Shown here: one piece after another, positions 17,476 to 26,911 of the stretch | Position numbering within the stretch: position 1 is the stretch's first letter | Layout of the letters: every line of letters starts with the position of its first letter | Assembly: GCA_011364925.1 (NCBI GenBank) | Contig: RDOA01000003.1 | Span: forward strand, 1-64,000 | From: Promethearchaeota archaeon | GTDB taxonomy: Archaea; Asgardarchaeota; Lokiarchaeia; Sigyniarchaeales; SOKP01 | Reading direction: 5' to 3' | DNA: 64,000 nt | Program-made: the position numbers and the translations under genes | Notes under the pieces: generated by a model | Databases searched by the model: none | What the model was told of the DNA's origin: nothing | What the model saw: the letters and a program-made list of their open reading frames with translations, nothing else

Positions 17476-17795
17476 ATGATAAAATCATTGTCAGATGAAG
17501 ATTTATAAACAAAAAATTTCAAGGGCTTTTTATAATCGATTTTTCACAATTTTATGGTAAACTTTAATAATTACCTAAGATGTATTTTCAACGGGAGACT
17601 TAAGGAAAGTCGAAGGATTGGAGCTTAATTCCTAATATCATTTAAAAGGTCTAAGGGATTATATAGAGTTTTGATTTATCTTTAGTAATATCAAAATATC
17701 TTCTCATCATTAATTTTAATCAGCTTTTGGAAATTTATTCCATTACAATCCCTTCTAAACTCTCAATTTATACTACAGTAATATAGAGCGTGAAA
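17476..17795. other. Intergenic, no gene seen
   Basis: This is AT-rich sequence between a minus-strand operon promoter and the TFB upstream region. I find no open frame with coding character and no RNA fold that I can support. Confidence 0.4.
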
Positions 17796-17846
17796 TCAAT
17801 ATTGCATTCGATCTAATTAGATTCGAAAAAACATTCAATATTGCAT
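17796..17846 (+). promoter_or_regulatory. 12-bp direct repeats flanking a 12-bp palindrome upstream of TFB
   Basis: TCAATATTGCAT occurs at 17796-17807 and again at 17835-17846. Between them ATCTAATTAGAT (17811-17822) is a perfect palindrome. The symmetric arrangement about 200 bp upstream of the TFB gene suggests a multi-site operator or a small mobile-element remnant. No neighbouring coding frame explains it. Confidence 0.45.
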
Positions 17847-18030
17847 GGATCTTAGAAAAAATAACTTTTTATCTTTTAGGTATTAAACTTTATCCCCACA
17901 AGTGAGGGATCTCTTTGAAGAATTTATTGTAATTTTCCTAAATTTTAGAGCATAGAATTTTTATTAGCTTTTAAAGCAACTTCTCATCGTTCCCAAAAAA
18001 TTTTTAAATAACACTCCCGATCTTCATCCT

Positions 18031-19338
18031 TTGAAAAAAAAAAATAAAATGTTGAGTAAAAAAATGGCAACACATAATGTAGAAAAATTTGATTCGGTAG
18101 GTATCGATCCTAACCAGAATCCTTTAGAATGTTGTGATGTTTGCAATTCTCAGGATATTGTTGAAACCCAGGAGGGTTATGTTTGCGCTAACTGTGGAAT
18201 AGTTTTGGAAATTCAAAAGTTAGAATACTATCGACCTTACGATAGGGATATCGTTCAATGCGCGGTTTTAAATAAAACACAAATGGGATATAGAAGTGAA
18301 AGATTAAATTCTAAAAATTCCCATCGATTAGAGGAATTGAGCAAGTTAGATTCCTTACGATCAAGTGAAGAAAGCGTAACCGTTCTAGCTCGCGTCGAGA
18401 TAAAACGCATTTTAACGGCGCTAGGTTTCCCTTTAACCGATGTTGACCCTCTTATGGAGAAGTTCAAATACAATCGGACTCAATTAGGGAAAGGAACTAA
18501 ATATCGCAGTCCTCAAATGTTGGTCCCATGTATCGTTTACGCGTATTATAAAGAAAACAATAAACCAATTCGAGAAAAAGACTTGTTAGAATTGACGAAT
18601 ATCTCTAAAAAAGACTTTAACGCCTTCAAGTTTTCGATTTTGCGTATCTGGCCAGAATATCAAGAACGTAACAGAAAGGAATACATCACTCAAAGAATCC
18701 TAGAAGTCACAGAGCATTTTGATCTTAATATGTCTTTTTTCTATCAATCAAAAAGGATTCTTAATAAGTTTTACGATAACATAAAAGGAACAAAAGATGA
18801 TGTAATAATTGGACTTGTTACTTCAATAACTCTCCTCTGCTCACAGCAAAAAGGAGTAAGTATTTCCGCCTTGTGTAATAGATTAGACATAAAGATGTCC
18901 ACAATTCACAGACAGGTAGAAAAACGGGTAATGCAAAGGTTTAAAATATCTGGATTTAAAAGTTTAGTAAAATCAGCTGACCTTTTAAAAAAGGTTATGA
19001 CTAAATTAGGAGTGCTCGATGCTTCACTTAATGACAATGAAGATAACTCTAAAGATATGGCGGATCACGACGATTTAATTCAAGTAACCTTAGGAAATGC
19101 GAAACCCATCTTTAATAACTTGAATACCAATGATAATTATTGTTTATTTACAAAAGGCTATAATGAAATTTTAGGAATGTCTATTATTGATAATAATAGT
19201 AATACTAACCTTAATCATATTCTTCAAACTAATGAACTTAAAAGTTCTAACAAAATTAAGAAAGTTGATAACAAGGATAAAGTAATGTTAGAATTGTGGA
19301 GATTTTCACCTCCTAAGGGCCCTCCGATAAGTTGTTAG
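18031..19338 (+). CDS. tfb: Divergent transcription initiation factor B (TFB/TFIIB)
   Basis: TFB bridges TBP-bound promoter DNA and RNA polymerase. Residues of about 30-55 form the N-terminal zinc ribbon (CDVCNSQ with CANCGIV). Two cyclin-like repeats span about 110-215 and 220-325. The linker between ribbon and core lacks the usual B-reader/B-linker consensus, with no DTGPEWR-like segment. The C-terminus carries an extra ~110-residue low-complexity Asn/Asp/Lys tail absent from standard TFBs. This makes it likely to be an alternative TFB. The track start is TTG; ATG at 18049 or 18064 is as likely. A TATA-like TTTTTAAATA lies at about 18000-18009. Confidence 0.82.
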   Translation: MKKKNKMLSKKMATHNVEKFDSVGIDPNQNPLECCDVCNSQDIVETQEGYVCANCGIVLEIQKLEYYRPYDRDIVQCAVLNKTQMGYRSERLNSKNSHRLEELSKLDSLRSSEESVTVLARVEIKRILTALGFPLTDVDPLMEKFKYNRTQLGKGTKYRSPQMLVPCIVYAYYKENNKPIREKDLLELTNISKKDFNAFKFSILRIWPEYQERNRKEYITQRILEVTEHFDLNMSFFYQSKRILNKFYDNIKGTKDDVIIGLVTSITLLCSQQKGVSISALCNRLDIKMSTIHRQVEKRVMQRFKISGFKSLVKSADLLKKVMTKLGVLDASLNDNEDNSKDMADHDDLIQVTLGNAKPIFNNLNTNDNYCLFTKGYNEILGMSIIDNNSNTNLNHILQTNELKSSNKIKKVDNKDKVMLELWRFSPPKGPPISC

Positions 19339-19464
19339 TCTTATATTCCTACTTTTTTTTCTTTTCTCTTTCTGGTATTATCTTTTTGTTGTAATTATCC
19401 CATCATGATTTTTCCTTTAAAAATTCCTGATTAATCCATATTTAAGACTTTAACAACACACTTT

Positions 19465-22410
19465 ATGAGAAGTATTATGAAAATAAAAAAAACAGTAGGA
19501 TTGATTGTAGTAATTTCTGTCGTATTTTTATCTTGTCTTGTAGTAGTTAATACTAGCAGTAATAATTCAATTGCTGAAGGTAACATTGAGAAGACTAAAA
19601 GTTTTGATTTTCCTCAAACTTCAGACGCGTCGAACTTGGATATTATCCAAGCTATATTTGATTCAAAGAATAGCGAATATTCTTCGAAAGGGTATTATCC
19701 TGAGATTTATTCAAGCTCAATTCAAGCGACATACTATGCGCTCTCAATTCTGGAGGCAATAGGGAAGATTAGCGAAATTGATCAACAAGAAGTAGTTAAT
19801 TATATCATGACTTTTTACAACTCGAGTTCCTTTCAATTTATGGACGAGAACGCGTTGAGGTATTTAGCGTCTGAAATTCCTCGTTTGTATCTTCCGTTAT
19901 CTACGTTGTTAGAAGTGAATAGTTACGCAATATTTTCGCTTAGTATGTTAAACAGCTTGGATCAAATTGATACATCAAAAATGATTGATTTCATTTGGGA
20001 CTGCTTCAATCCCGATATTCACGGTTTTATAGGGAGACCGTACGATTCTTCGTTAGACGATGGATTTAAAATTGCGACTGCAGACAACACATATTACGCG
20101 GTGTTGACGCTAAATTTACTTGGTATCGACTGGAATCAGTTTTCTCAAGAAAGAAGCGGTATAGTTTCGTTCGTCGAGAACCTACAATCCTTAAGTTCTG
20201 ATACGGGATTCTTTAACGACTACGATTTTTTGTTTGATTCTCTCATGGAACGGGAACCGACTCAGTTCGCTTCTTACTATTGTATTAAAACATTGGAAGC
20301 GCTTGGACCGGCATACGTTAATGTAATTGACATATCTAAGTTTCACGAGCATCTAACGGCTTTATATAATCCGAACGACTACTATTTTGTTTTATCATCG
20401 TCTATAGGGTATGGAAACTACTCGAATATTGTGGCGACTACTATTAACTTAGAACTTTCTGATATAACTGGGTTTACGAGTTTTGATAGAACCAAGGTGG
20501 TAAATTTCATTTTAGAAAATAGAGATTATCTAGGAGGCTGGGAAGCGTCTACAACGGTAAAGTATCACGAGTTGATAGATACTTTCCAAATCGTAAGGTC
20601 TCTTTCTCACACAGGTGTTATCTCAAGTTTAACTTACAGTGAAAAATCAGAGATTGCATCATTTGTTAAATATTTTTGTCAAGAAAGGGGTTATTCCTTG
20701 CTTTCAGAGGATTATACCTCTGTAGATTTGATTCATTCGATTGTATCATCCTACGAATATTTTGACCGTCTTGGCGAGTTAGACTTTCAAGAATTGTACG
20801 ATCTATTAGAGACGACAGTGCGAGTACCCGCAGGAAGATACTGGCTTTTTGCCTGCACGAACCTCGATTCATCAATAATAGATTTCCGAACTAAACCAAT
20901 CGACTATTATTCTATAGGTTATGATAAGTATTTAGACAAAATAAACTCAATAAGGTCCAACGAAAATATTTTCAAATTACTTGACTCTCTCCAAAAAATG
21001 TTTAAGCTAAACGATTTTGCAGCGAGTTATAATTTAAATAAAATTTTACAAGTGATAATCGATTCTCAATTTCTCGATCCTCTGTACACTCAAAATTTTG
21101 GCGCGTTTATGGTCAATAATGTTAATATGTCTTCTAAATACAAGAATGATTTAATATATTTGAAATATTCATATTACGCGGTTAAAGCAATGGAAGTTAT
21201 CGCAGATTATTTATCTTTAGGTAATATTACCGGGCAATACTTTTCTAACTTAGGCTTTGACAGGTTAGCTCTAACTACATATATCACCAGAAACATGATA
21301 GAAACGCCGACAGAACTCTACTTCGATGTTCCTTATTCTGATTCTTCCGCTTTAACTTTAGAACATCTTTATCAGTCCATTTACATTTTAAAAGCACTTA
21401 ATCAATTCAACCTAAATGTAAATAAAATTAGGACTTTTGTATACAACCACTTAAACGATTCAAACATAAAAAACGTGTATTACTGCTACAAAATATCAGA
21501 AGTCCTAGATTTACAGATTTCTTTCGACATCCAACAAACACATTCTTTAATTCAATCGATATACTCTGAAGAGTATCACGAGTTCTATTTAACCACAGAT
21601 CGAATTGAACTAGAGCAGAAAGCGTTCTTATGGGTGTGCGAAATGGCAAAAAACGACAAGGTAAGGATCAACGCCAGTTATTCTGATTCTGTTATGCTGG
21701 GGGGGAGTAATAATTTTGTAGTTTCGCTGGTTAACCTCATTCTTTCTGATTTTGGTCAATACACTACGGTTAAACTCGAGAGTGTACAACTTGGCACTTT
21801 CGTATTCGATCAAGGAATTAACAATACTCACCAAAAGGAGATTCATATTCCTGTAGATCCAAACAATTACCCAACAATTCTCGGAGAATTAACTGTTTAC
21901 GACGGGAGTCTTAAGATCGCGCAATTACCCATATCGTTCACCACCCACTTTGACTCAATATATGGAGTTTCAATTTCGAAAACACCCTCGCGAATTGAGA
22001 TTGTGGTAAACGCATCTCATCGATTCGCCTCAGGGGAACAACCTATTTTTGACGGCGAGATGCTTGCTCATGTTTACAGAGGGGGCGATTATATCGACAC
22101 AGTGTTTTTGGCTTCGGAAAACGGACTCCAGAGTACTGAATTTACTTTAATCTATCGCCCTTCTTACAGTGGAGTCTACGATTTAGACCTCTACCTAAAC
22201 GATGCTTATCACACCAGCCCACAATTCGTAGTAGACGCAACCTATACCTACACAGGAGCTGGCCCCATACCAGGAGAACAGCCAATTAACGGTTTCGAAA
22301 ACGACGCGCTTATAACTTTGCCCTTGATTATTATGTTAATCGGAGCACCGGTAGGAGTAGTATTTACCACCTCAAAATCAAAAAATCTCAAAAAATCCAA
22401 AACCAAGTGA
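19465..22410 (+). CDS. Large membrane-anchored surface protein with alpha/alpha-toroid (prenyltransferase-like) repeats
   Basis: A 981-residue protein. A signal or anchor helix (about 10-32) is followed by a long Asp/Ser-rich ectodomain and a C-terminal membrane helix (about 955-972) with a Lys-rich tail. From about 60 to 740 there are repeated helical units (YYALSILEAIG, NTYYAVLTLNLLG, ASYYCIKTLEALG, YAVKAMEVI) as in the prenyltransferase/squalene-cyclase toroid fold. Residues of about 750-930 look like two Ig-like beta domains. It is not expected to be a cyclase, since it is secreted and lacks a recognisable DxDD. It overlaps the track start of the next permease, so a binding or structural partner role is possible. 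Confidence 0.7.
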   Translation: MRSIMKIKKTVGLIVVISVVFLSCLVVVNTSSNNSIAEGNIEKTKSFDFPQTSDASNLDIIQAIFDSKNSEYSSKGYYPEIYSSSIQATYYALSILEAIGKISEIDQQEVVNYIMTFYNSSSFQFMDENALRYLASEIPRLYLPLSTLLEVNSYAIFSLSMLNSLDQIDTSKMIDFIWDCFNPDIHGFIGRPYDSSLDDGFKIATADNTYYAVLTLNLLGIDWNQFSQERSGIVSFVENLQSLSSDTGFFNDYDFLFDSLMEREPTQFASYYCIKTLEALGPAYVNVIDISKFHEHLTALYNPNDYYFVLSSSIGYGNYSNIVATTINLELSDITGFTSFDRTKVVNFILENRDYLGGWEASTTVKYHELIDTFQIVRSLSHTGVISSLTYSEKSEIASFVKYFCQERGYSLLSEDYTSVDLIHSIVSSYEYFDRLGELDFQELYDLLETTVRVPAGRYWLFACTNLDSSIIDFRTKPIDYYSIGYDKYLDKINSIRSNENIFKLLDSLQKMFKLNDFAASYNLNKILQVIIDSQFLDPLYTQNFGAFMVNNVNMSSKYKNDLIYLKYSYYAVKAMEVIADYLSLGNITGQYFSNLGFDRLALTTYITRNMIETPTELYFDVPYSDSSALTLEHLYQSIYILKALNQFNLNVNKIRTFVYNHLNDSNIKNVYYCYKISEVLDLQISFDIQQTHSLIQSIYSEEYHEFYLTTDRIELEQKAFLWVCEMAKNDKVRINASYSDSVMLGGSNNFVVSLVNLILSDFGQYTTVKLESVQLGTFVFDQGINNTHQKEIHIPVDPNNYPTILGELTVYDGSLKIAQLPISFTTHFDSIYGVSISKTPSRIEIVVNASHRFASGEQPIFDGEMLAHVYRGGDYIDTVFLASENGLQSTEFTLIYRPSYSGVYDLDLYLNDAYHTSPQFVVDATYTYTGAGPIPGEQPINGFENDALITLPLIIMLIGAPVGVVFTTSKSKNLKKSKTK

Positions 22411-22485
22411 ATAATCAGAGCAAAATAATTCATATTTTTTTAATTTTGATTTTTTCTATTATTTCTTTTTATTCATTATTCACAT

Positions 22486-24320
22486 TTATAACCAATGATA
22501 TCTATTTAATCGTACTACACTATTTATTTGACAAAAATATAAAAGGAAGTGTAAAAAAGTTGAGTAATAGAAAGCATGTAATAAATTTCGTAATGACTTT
22601 CGTGATTGGGATCGCGTTTTTATTTCTTGGATTAACCATAACATTTTTTTATACGAGGTTAATGCCAGGCGATCCAACCGCTGCTTACTTACCCATTAAC
22701 GCTACTATTGAACAAAGAGAAGCTGTTATACGTTACTTAGGTTTGGATCAACCTTTGATAATACAATATTTCAGATTCATTGGAAATTTTTTAACTGGAA
22801 ACTGGGGGTTATCTTCTAGTATTTCAAAGGGGCAAGCTGTTGTAGCTTTAATAGGAGACCGATTTCCACGCACAAGTGAAATTCTAATTTTACCCTTGTT
22901 AATCGCTGCTATCATAGGATATTTATTTGGGAGAGTTTCAAATCGAACCAAACGCAATTGGCTAAAAATGGGGATACAAGTATTAAGCGCTGTTTGCATA
23001 GCAGTTCCAATTTTTGGATTTGGTATGTTTTTACAATACACGCTCGCTTATCAAGTTGATCTGTTTCCAGCAACAGGATATAAGAGCCCTGGTTATCCAG
23101 ATCCACCTTTCATTACGGGATTTCGGTTATTAGATTCATTAATGTCTGGACAATTATATTTAGCATTTGACACAATACTACACTATACCTTACCATGGAT
23201 TATATTAACTATGTTATTTACTGCGTTAATCACGAGAGTCCTTAGTTCAAAAATGGCAGAAGATATCTATAAAAAAAAGACTATCCTTTCAAATGCTGCC
23301 AAAACTAGTGCGATCTTTGGAGTTCTGATTATATCACTATTTCTAATCGACCTAACATTTAATTTAAGAGGCATAACTAATCTCCTTTTAACTGCAATTA
23401 GTCACTACGATTACTACGCGATCCAGGGACTTATCTTTGTTGTAATAATTCTATTTGTACTCACAATAATCGTCTCGAATTTGATTTTTAGCATTATAAC
23501 ATTAGTTAAAGATAAAAAAGGTAGATTTGTCGAAGTAGAAAAGATTGCGGAAAGAGAAGCTGAACCCACTATGGTGATAGATTTAAAGAATTATTCCAAA
23601 AAACTAGTACGATCCCCACTGACGATCATTGGAGTGGTAGCCGTCCTGATTCCTATTATTTTATCGTTGTTTGCGGAGCTAATTTCGGGATATACCTATA
23701 CCGAAGCTAGTGGCATATATCCAGGGGCATGGAATCCTCCATCTCCAGATCATCTCCTCGGAACAGGAGATTTTGGAAGGGATGTATTAGCGCGTTCGTT
23801 ATATGGTACTGGTGGCGCGTTATTATTTGGTATTGGAGCTGTTTTTGTAGGTCTGGTCGGAGGTTTGCACTTAGGGGGGTTAGCCCAATTGCATCGCGTT
23901 GTTCGCGTTATAATTATGAGTTTTACTTTAGTATTTTACATACTGCCAGGAATACTCATTATATTGCTTTTAGTCGGAATCATGGGACCCTCACCTGGAT
24001 TGCTAATGATTACAACTGGTTTACTTCTTATTCCAAGCTTTACGCGAATAGTGGCGAACGCAGAGTTCCGAGTTATTCCTATTGGAAAAAAGATCCTAGC
24101 GTATATCCCGTTATTCATGGGATTTTCGATATTATTTTATGCATCGTTAGGATTTTTAGGGTTTACCAATCCTTTTACAATTCAGCTAGGAATGGATATT
24201 AGTGAAGCACGAGCTTTCATGTACGTTGCGCCATGGGCTATCATTTGGCCAGGATTGGCGATATTCTTGATAGTGGTGAGCCTTTTTATATTACACGAAG
24301 GATTAGCGAAGCACTCCAGA
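22486..24320 (+). repeat. First unit of a ~1.85-kb tandem duplication (promoter region plus permease)
   Basis: This unit and 24438-26272 are clearly homologous at DNA level. The match covers about 75 bp of upstream sequence (GATATCTA...AATCGTACTAC, then TTTGACAAAAATATAAAA) and the whole coding frame, ending at TTACACGAAGGATTAGCGAAGCA. Long stretches are identical, so the duplication is fairly recent. Confidence 0.8.
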
Positions 24321-24323
24321 TAA
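22560..24323 (+). CDS. Fused DppB-DppC-type permease lacking EAA loops, copy 1
   Basis: A 587-residue protein when started at the TTG at 22560. The track start (GTG 22407) adds a non-homologous leader, whereas the second copy starts at the same LSNRKHVINF and the bases upstream are conserved as non-coding. Residues of about 1-290 match DppB (PGDP near 34, GLDQPLIIQYFRFIGNFLTGNWG). Residues of about 330-587 match DppC (LLGTGDFGRDVLARSLYG). Normally the two are separate subunits of an oligopeptide or nickel ABC importer. In both halves the cytosolic EAA motif, which docks onto the ATPase, is missing. No ATPase or binding-protein gene is nearby. Confidence 0.8.
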   Translation: MSNRKHVINFVMTFVIGIAFLFLGLTITFFYTRLMPGDPTAAYLPINATIEQREAVIRYLGLDQPLIIQYFRFIGNFLTGNWGLSSSISKGQAVVALIGDRFPRTSEILILPLLIAAIIGYLFGRVSNRTKRNWLKMGIQVLSAVCIAVPIFGFGMFLQYTLAYQVDLFPATGYKSPGYPDPPFITGFRLLDSLMSGQLYLAFDTILHYTLPWIILTMLFTALITRVLSSKMAEDIYKKKTILSNAAKTSAIFGVLIISLFLIDLTFNLRGITNLLLTAISHYDYYAIQGLIFVVIILFVLTIIVSNLIFSIITLVKDKKGRFVEVEKIAEREAEPTMVIDLKNYSKKLVRSPLTIIGVVAVLIPIILSLFAELISGYTYTEASGIYPGAWNPPSPDHLLGTGDFGRDVLARSLYGTGGALLFGIGAVFVGLVGGLHLGGLAQLHRVVRVIIMSFTLVFYILPGILIILLLVGIMGPSPGLLMITTGLLLIPSFTRIVANAEFRVIPIGKKILAYIPLFMGFSILFYASLGFLGFTNPFTIQLGMDISEARAFMYVAPWAIIWPGLAIFLIVVSLFILHEGLAKHSR

Positions 24324-24437
24324 AAAATAAAAACTTTTTTCTTCTAATATTTTTCGCATATTGCTAAGTCCATTTCTCAGGATAGATCAAAATTATCTAT
24401 AGATAACCAACCAAATCGTACTTAGCATCCTTTAACT

Positions 24438-26272
24438 TTATAACGAATGATATCTAAATAATCGTACTACATTATCTATTTGACAAAAATATAAAACAAA
24501 GTGTTTAAAAGTTGAGTAATAGAAAGCATGTAATAAATTTCGTAATGACTTTCGTGATTGGGGTTGCATTTTTATTTCTAGGATTAACGCTAGCATTCAT
24601 TTTTACGAGGTTGCTACCGGGTGATCCAGTCCTCGCTTACTTACCACCTAGTTATACTCCAGCACAATACGAAGCTATGAGACAATATTTAGGTTTTGAT
24701 AAACCTATCTTTATTCAATATTTAAGATATATTGGAGATATGTTTACTGGAAACTGGGGACTATCTTCTAGTATCTCAAAAGGTCAACCCGTCGGGGATT
24801 TAATAGGACCACGATTTTCACGTACAATTGAAATTCTAGCTTTACCTTTAATAATCGCAGCTAATATAGGATATTTATTTGGGAGAGTTTCAAAGCGAAC
24901 GGAACGCAATTGGTTAAAAATGGGGATACAATTATTAAGCGCTGTATGCATAGCAGTTCCAATTTTTGGATTTGGTATGTTTTTACAGTACACTCTCTCT
25001 TATCAAGTTGATCTGTTTCCAGCAATAGGATTTAAGACTCCTGGTTTTCCAGATCCAACTTTTGTTACTGGATTTCGGATATTAGACTCATTAATCACAG
25101 GAAGATTAGATTTAGCGTTGGATACTATGCTACATTATGCATTACCCATGATCATATTAACGGTGCTATTTTCTGCGTTAATAACGAGAGTAGTTAGTTC
25201 AAAAATGACAGAAGATGCCTACAAAAAAAAGACTATCCTTTCAAATAGTGCCAAAACTAGTAGGATCTTTGGAATTCTGATTATATCTTTAATTCTAATC
25301 GATGTGACGTTTAATTTAAATAGTATAGGTTATCTATTTATAAGAGCAATTAACCAATACGATATCTTCGTGACTCGGGGACTTACATTTATTGTAATAA
25401 TTCTATTTGTAATCGCAATAATCGTCTCGAATTTGACCTTTAGCATCGTAACATTAGTTAAAGACAAAAAAGGTAAATTCGTTGAAGTAGAAGAGTTTAC
25501 GGAAAGAGAACCTAACACCACTATAGTTATAGATTTGAAGAATTATTCCAAAAAACTAGTACGATCCCCCCTTACAATCATTGGAGTTGTAGTTGTCCTG
25601 ATACCTATTATCTTATCAATTTTTGCGGAGTTAATTTCGGGATATTCTTATACCGAAGCTATTGGGATATATATGGGGTCATGGGCCCCTCCATCTCCAG
25701 ATCACCTCCTCGGAACAGGAGATTTTGGAAGAGACGTACTAGCGCGCTCGTTGTATGGAGCAGGTGACGCTTTACTCTTCGGTATCGTAGCTGTTTTTAT
25801 AGGTTTGGTCGGAGGATTAACATTAGGTTTGTTAACCCGATTGCATCGCGTTGTTCGCGTTATAATAATGAGTTTTACTTTGGTATTTTATGTATTACCA
25901 GGAATACTCATTGTGTTGTTTTTAATCGGAGTTATAGGCCCTCTGCTTGAATTAATATTGATTACCACTGGTTTACTTCTTATTCCAAGCTTTACGCGAA
26001 TAGTTGCGAACACAGAATTTCGAATCGTTCCTATTGGGAAAAAAATCCTTGCGTATATCCCGTTATTCATGGGATTTTCGATATTATTTTATGAATCGTT
26101 GGGATTTTTGGGCTTTACCAGTCCTCTTACAATACAGCTAGGTGCGGACATTAGTGATGCGAGATTACATTTGTACGATGCACCTTGGGCAAGCTTTTGG
26201 CCTGGATTTATGATATTCTTTATCACAGTAAGCCTTTTTATATTACACGAAGGATTAGCGAAGCATTCCAGA
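24438..26272 (+). repeat. Second unit of the ~1.85-kb tandem duplication
   Basis: Homologous to 22486-24320, including the upstream leader and TATA-like AAATATAAAA. Both copies remain open, which implies that both are under selection. Confidence 0.8.
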
Positions 26273-26275
26273 TAA
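24512..26275 (+). CDS. Fused DppB-DppC-type permease lacking EAA loops, copy 2
   Basis: A 587-residue tandem paralog of the preceding gene with the same TTG start and domain order. Divergence is concentrated in the loop regions after PGDP (PSYTPAQYEAMRQ) and in the extracellular segments, while the membrane core and the LLGTGDFGRDVLARSLYG block are nearly unchanged. That pattern suggests altered substrate contacts. As in copy 1, the sequence jumps from the DppB helix ending KMTEDAYKKKTIL straight to the next helix, and DppC likewise lacks the EAA helix after NTEFRIVPIGKK. It cannot bind a canonical DppD/F ATPase in the usual way. It may use a different partner or no ATPase. Confidence 0.8.
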   Translation: MSNRKHVINFVMTFVIGVAFLFLGLTLAFIFTRLLPGDPVLAYLPPSYTPAQYEAMRQYLGFDKPIFIQYLRYIGDMFTGNWGLSSSISKGQPVGDLIGPRFSRTIEILALPLIIAANIGYLFGRVSKRTERNWLKMGIQLLSAVCIAVPIFGFGMFLQYTLSYQVDLFPAIGFKTPGFPDPTFVTGFRILDSLITGRLDLALDTMLHYALPMIILTVLFSALITRVVSSKMTEDAYKKKTILSNSAKTSRIFGILIISLILIDVTFNLNSIGYLFIRAINQYDIFVTRGLTFIVIILFVIAIIVSNLTFSIVTLVKDKKGKFVEVEEFTEREPNTTIVIDLKNYSKKLVRSPLTIIGVVVVLIPIILSIFAELISGYSYTEAIGIYMGSWAPPSPDHLLGTGDFGRDVLARSLYGAGDALLFGIVAVFIGLVGGLTLGLLTRLHRVVRVIIMSFTLVFYVLPGILIVLFLIGVIGPLLELILITTGLLLIPSFTRIVANTEFRIVPIGKKILAYIPLFMGFSILFYESLGFLGFTSPLTIQLGADISDARLHLYDAPWASFWPGFMIFFITVSLFILHEGLAKHSR

Positions 26276-26322
26276 TTAATAAAAATTTTTTCTTTTTATT
26301 TTTATAATAAATTAATTAAGTA

Positions 26323-26898
26323 ATGGTTTATCCCGCTAAATTTAAGCAGTTATATCAATTAATATCTGCTTTAGATAAGTTTCAAACAAGGGAAAAGAAC
26401 ACGATTAGACTTAGTAAATTAGCCACATTTCTCCAAATATCCGAAGAAGATCTAAATGAGATTCTTGAACTCGTGTTTCGATTTCAGCACTTATTTAATT
26501 CTGTATTTAAAGAATACTATCTTTTTAAAAAGTGGAAAAACAACAAAACTTGTCTGGTCTTAAAATTGAAATCGGAAGTAAAAAACCTTAATAATACCGA
26601 ACCCAAAGAGATTGAAATCAATCAAGATCAAGTCAAGGTGTTAAATGACATCGTGTATTATTTTCAGCATATTAGCATTGGAAAAGGGTTCGATATCAAG
26701 CAACCTACAACCGAATTCTCTAAAAAAGTAAAAGAACTTAAAAGAGCTCACCCGCAATTCTTTGAGTATAGAGGAAACGGATTGGTTTATCCTTCTAAAC
26801 TCGCGATTGAAGCGGGAAAACTAATATCGTTTCACAATAAGAGTAAAAAACTGATTACTAAATTGGAAGTAGAAAAATATCTCATTCAACTTGTATGA
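26323..26898 (+). CDS. Probable winged-helix protein upstream of Hef
   Basis: A 191-residue, Lys-rich, soluble protein. Residues of about 25-60 (IRLSKLATFLQISEEDLNEIL) look like a helix-turn-helix, and a second helical basic part follows around 120-190. A DNA-binding role is inferred from composition and operon position. It ends 13 bp before the preferred start of hef, so the two are co-transcribed. The family was not recognised. Confidence 0.6.
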   Translation: MVYPAKFKQLYQLISALDKFQTREKNTIRLSKLATFLQISEEDLNEILELVFRFQHLFNSVFKEYYLFKKWKNNKTCLVLKLKSEVKNLNNTEPKEIEINQDQVKVLNDIVYYFQHISIGKGFDIKQPTTEFSKKVKELKRAHPQFFEYRGNGLVYPSKLAIEAGKLISFHNKSKKLITKLEVEKYLIQLV

Positions 26899-26911
26899 TG
26901 GAGTTAAAGCG

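Noticed and set aside
17880-17910. Short imperfect hairpin TCCCCAC/GTGAGGGA upstream of TFB
   Set aside because: Small and imperfect with no conserved context; cannot be separated from chance in AT-rich DNA.
22407-22559. GTG start and N-terminal leader of permease copy 1 as given in the track
   Set aside because: The same bases are conserved as non-coding leader of copy 2, where the frame is closed; the shared TTG is the better start.
23729-24202. 157-aa plus-strand ORF inside permease copy 1
   Set aside because: Arg/Ser/Tyr-rich out-of-frame reading of the DppC half; nothing similar stays open in copy 2.
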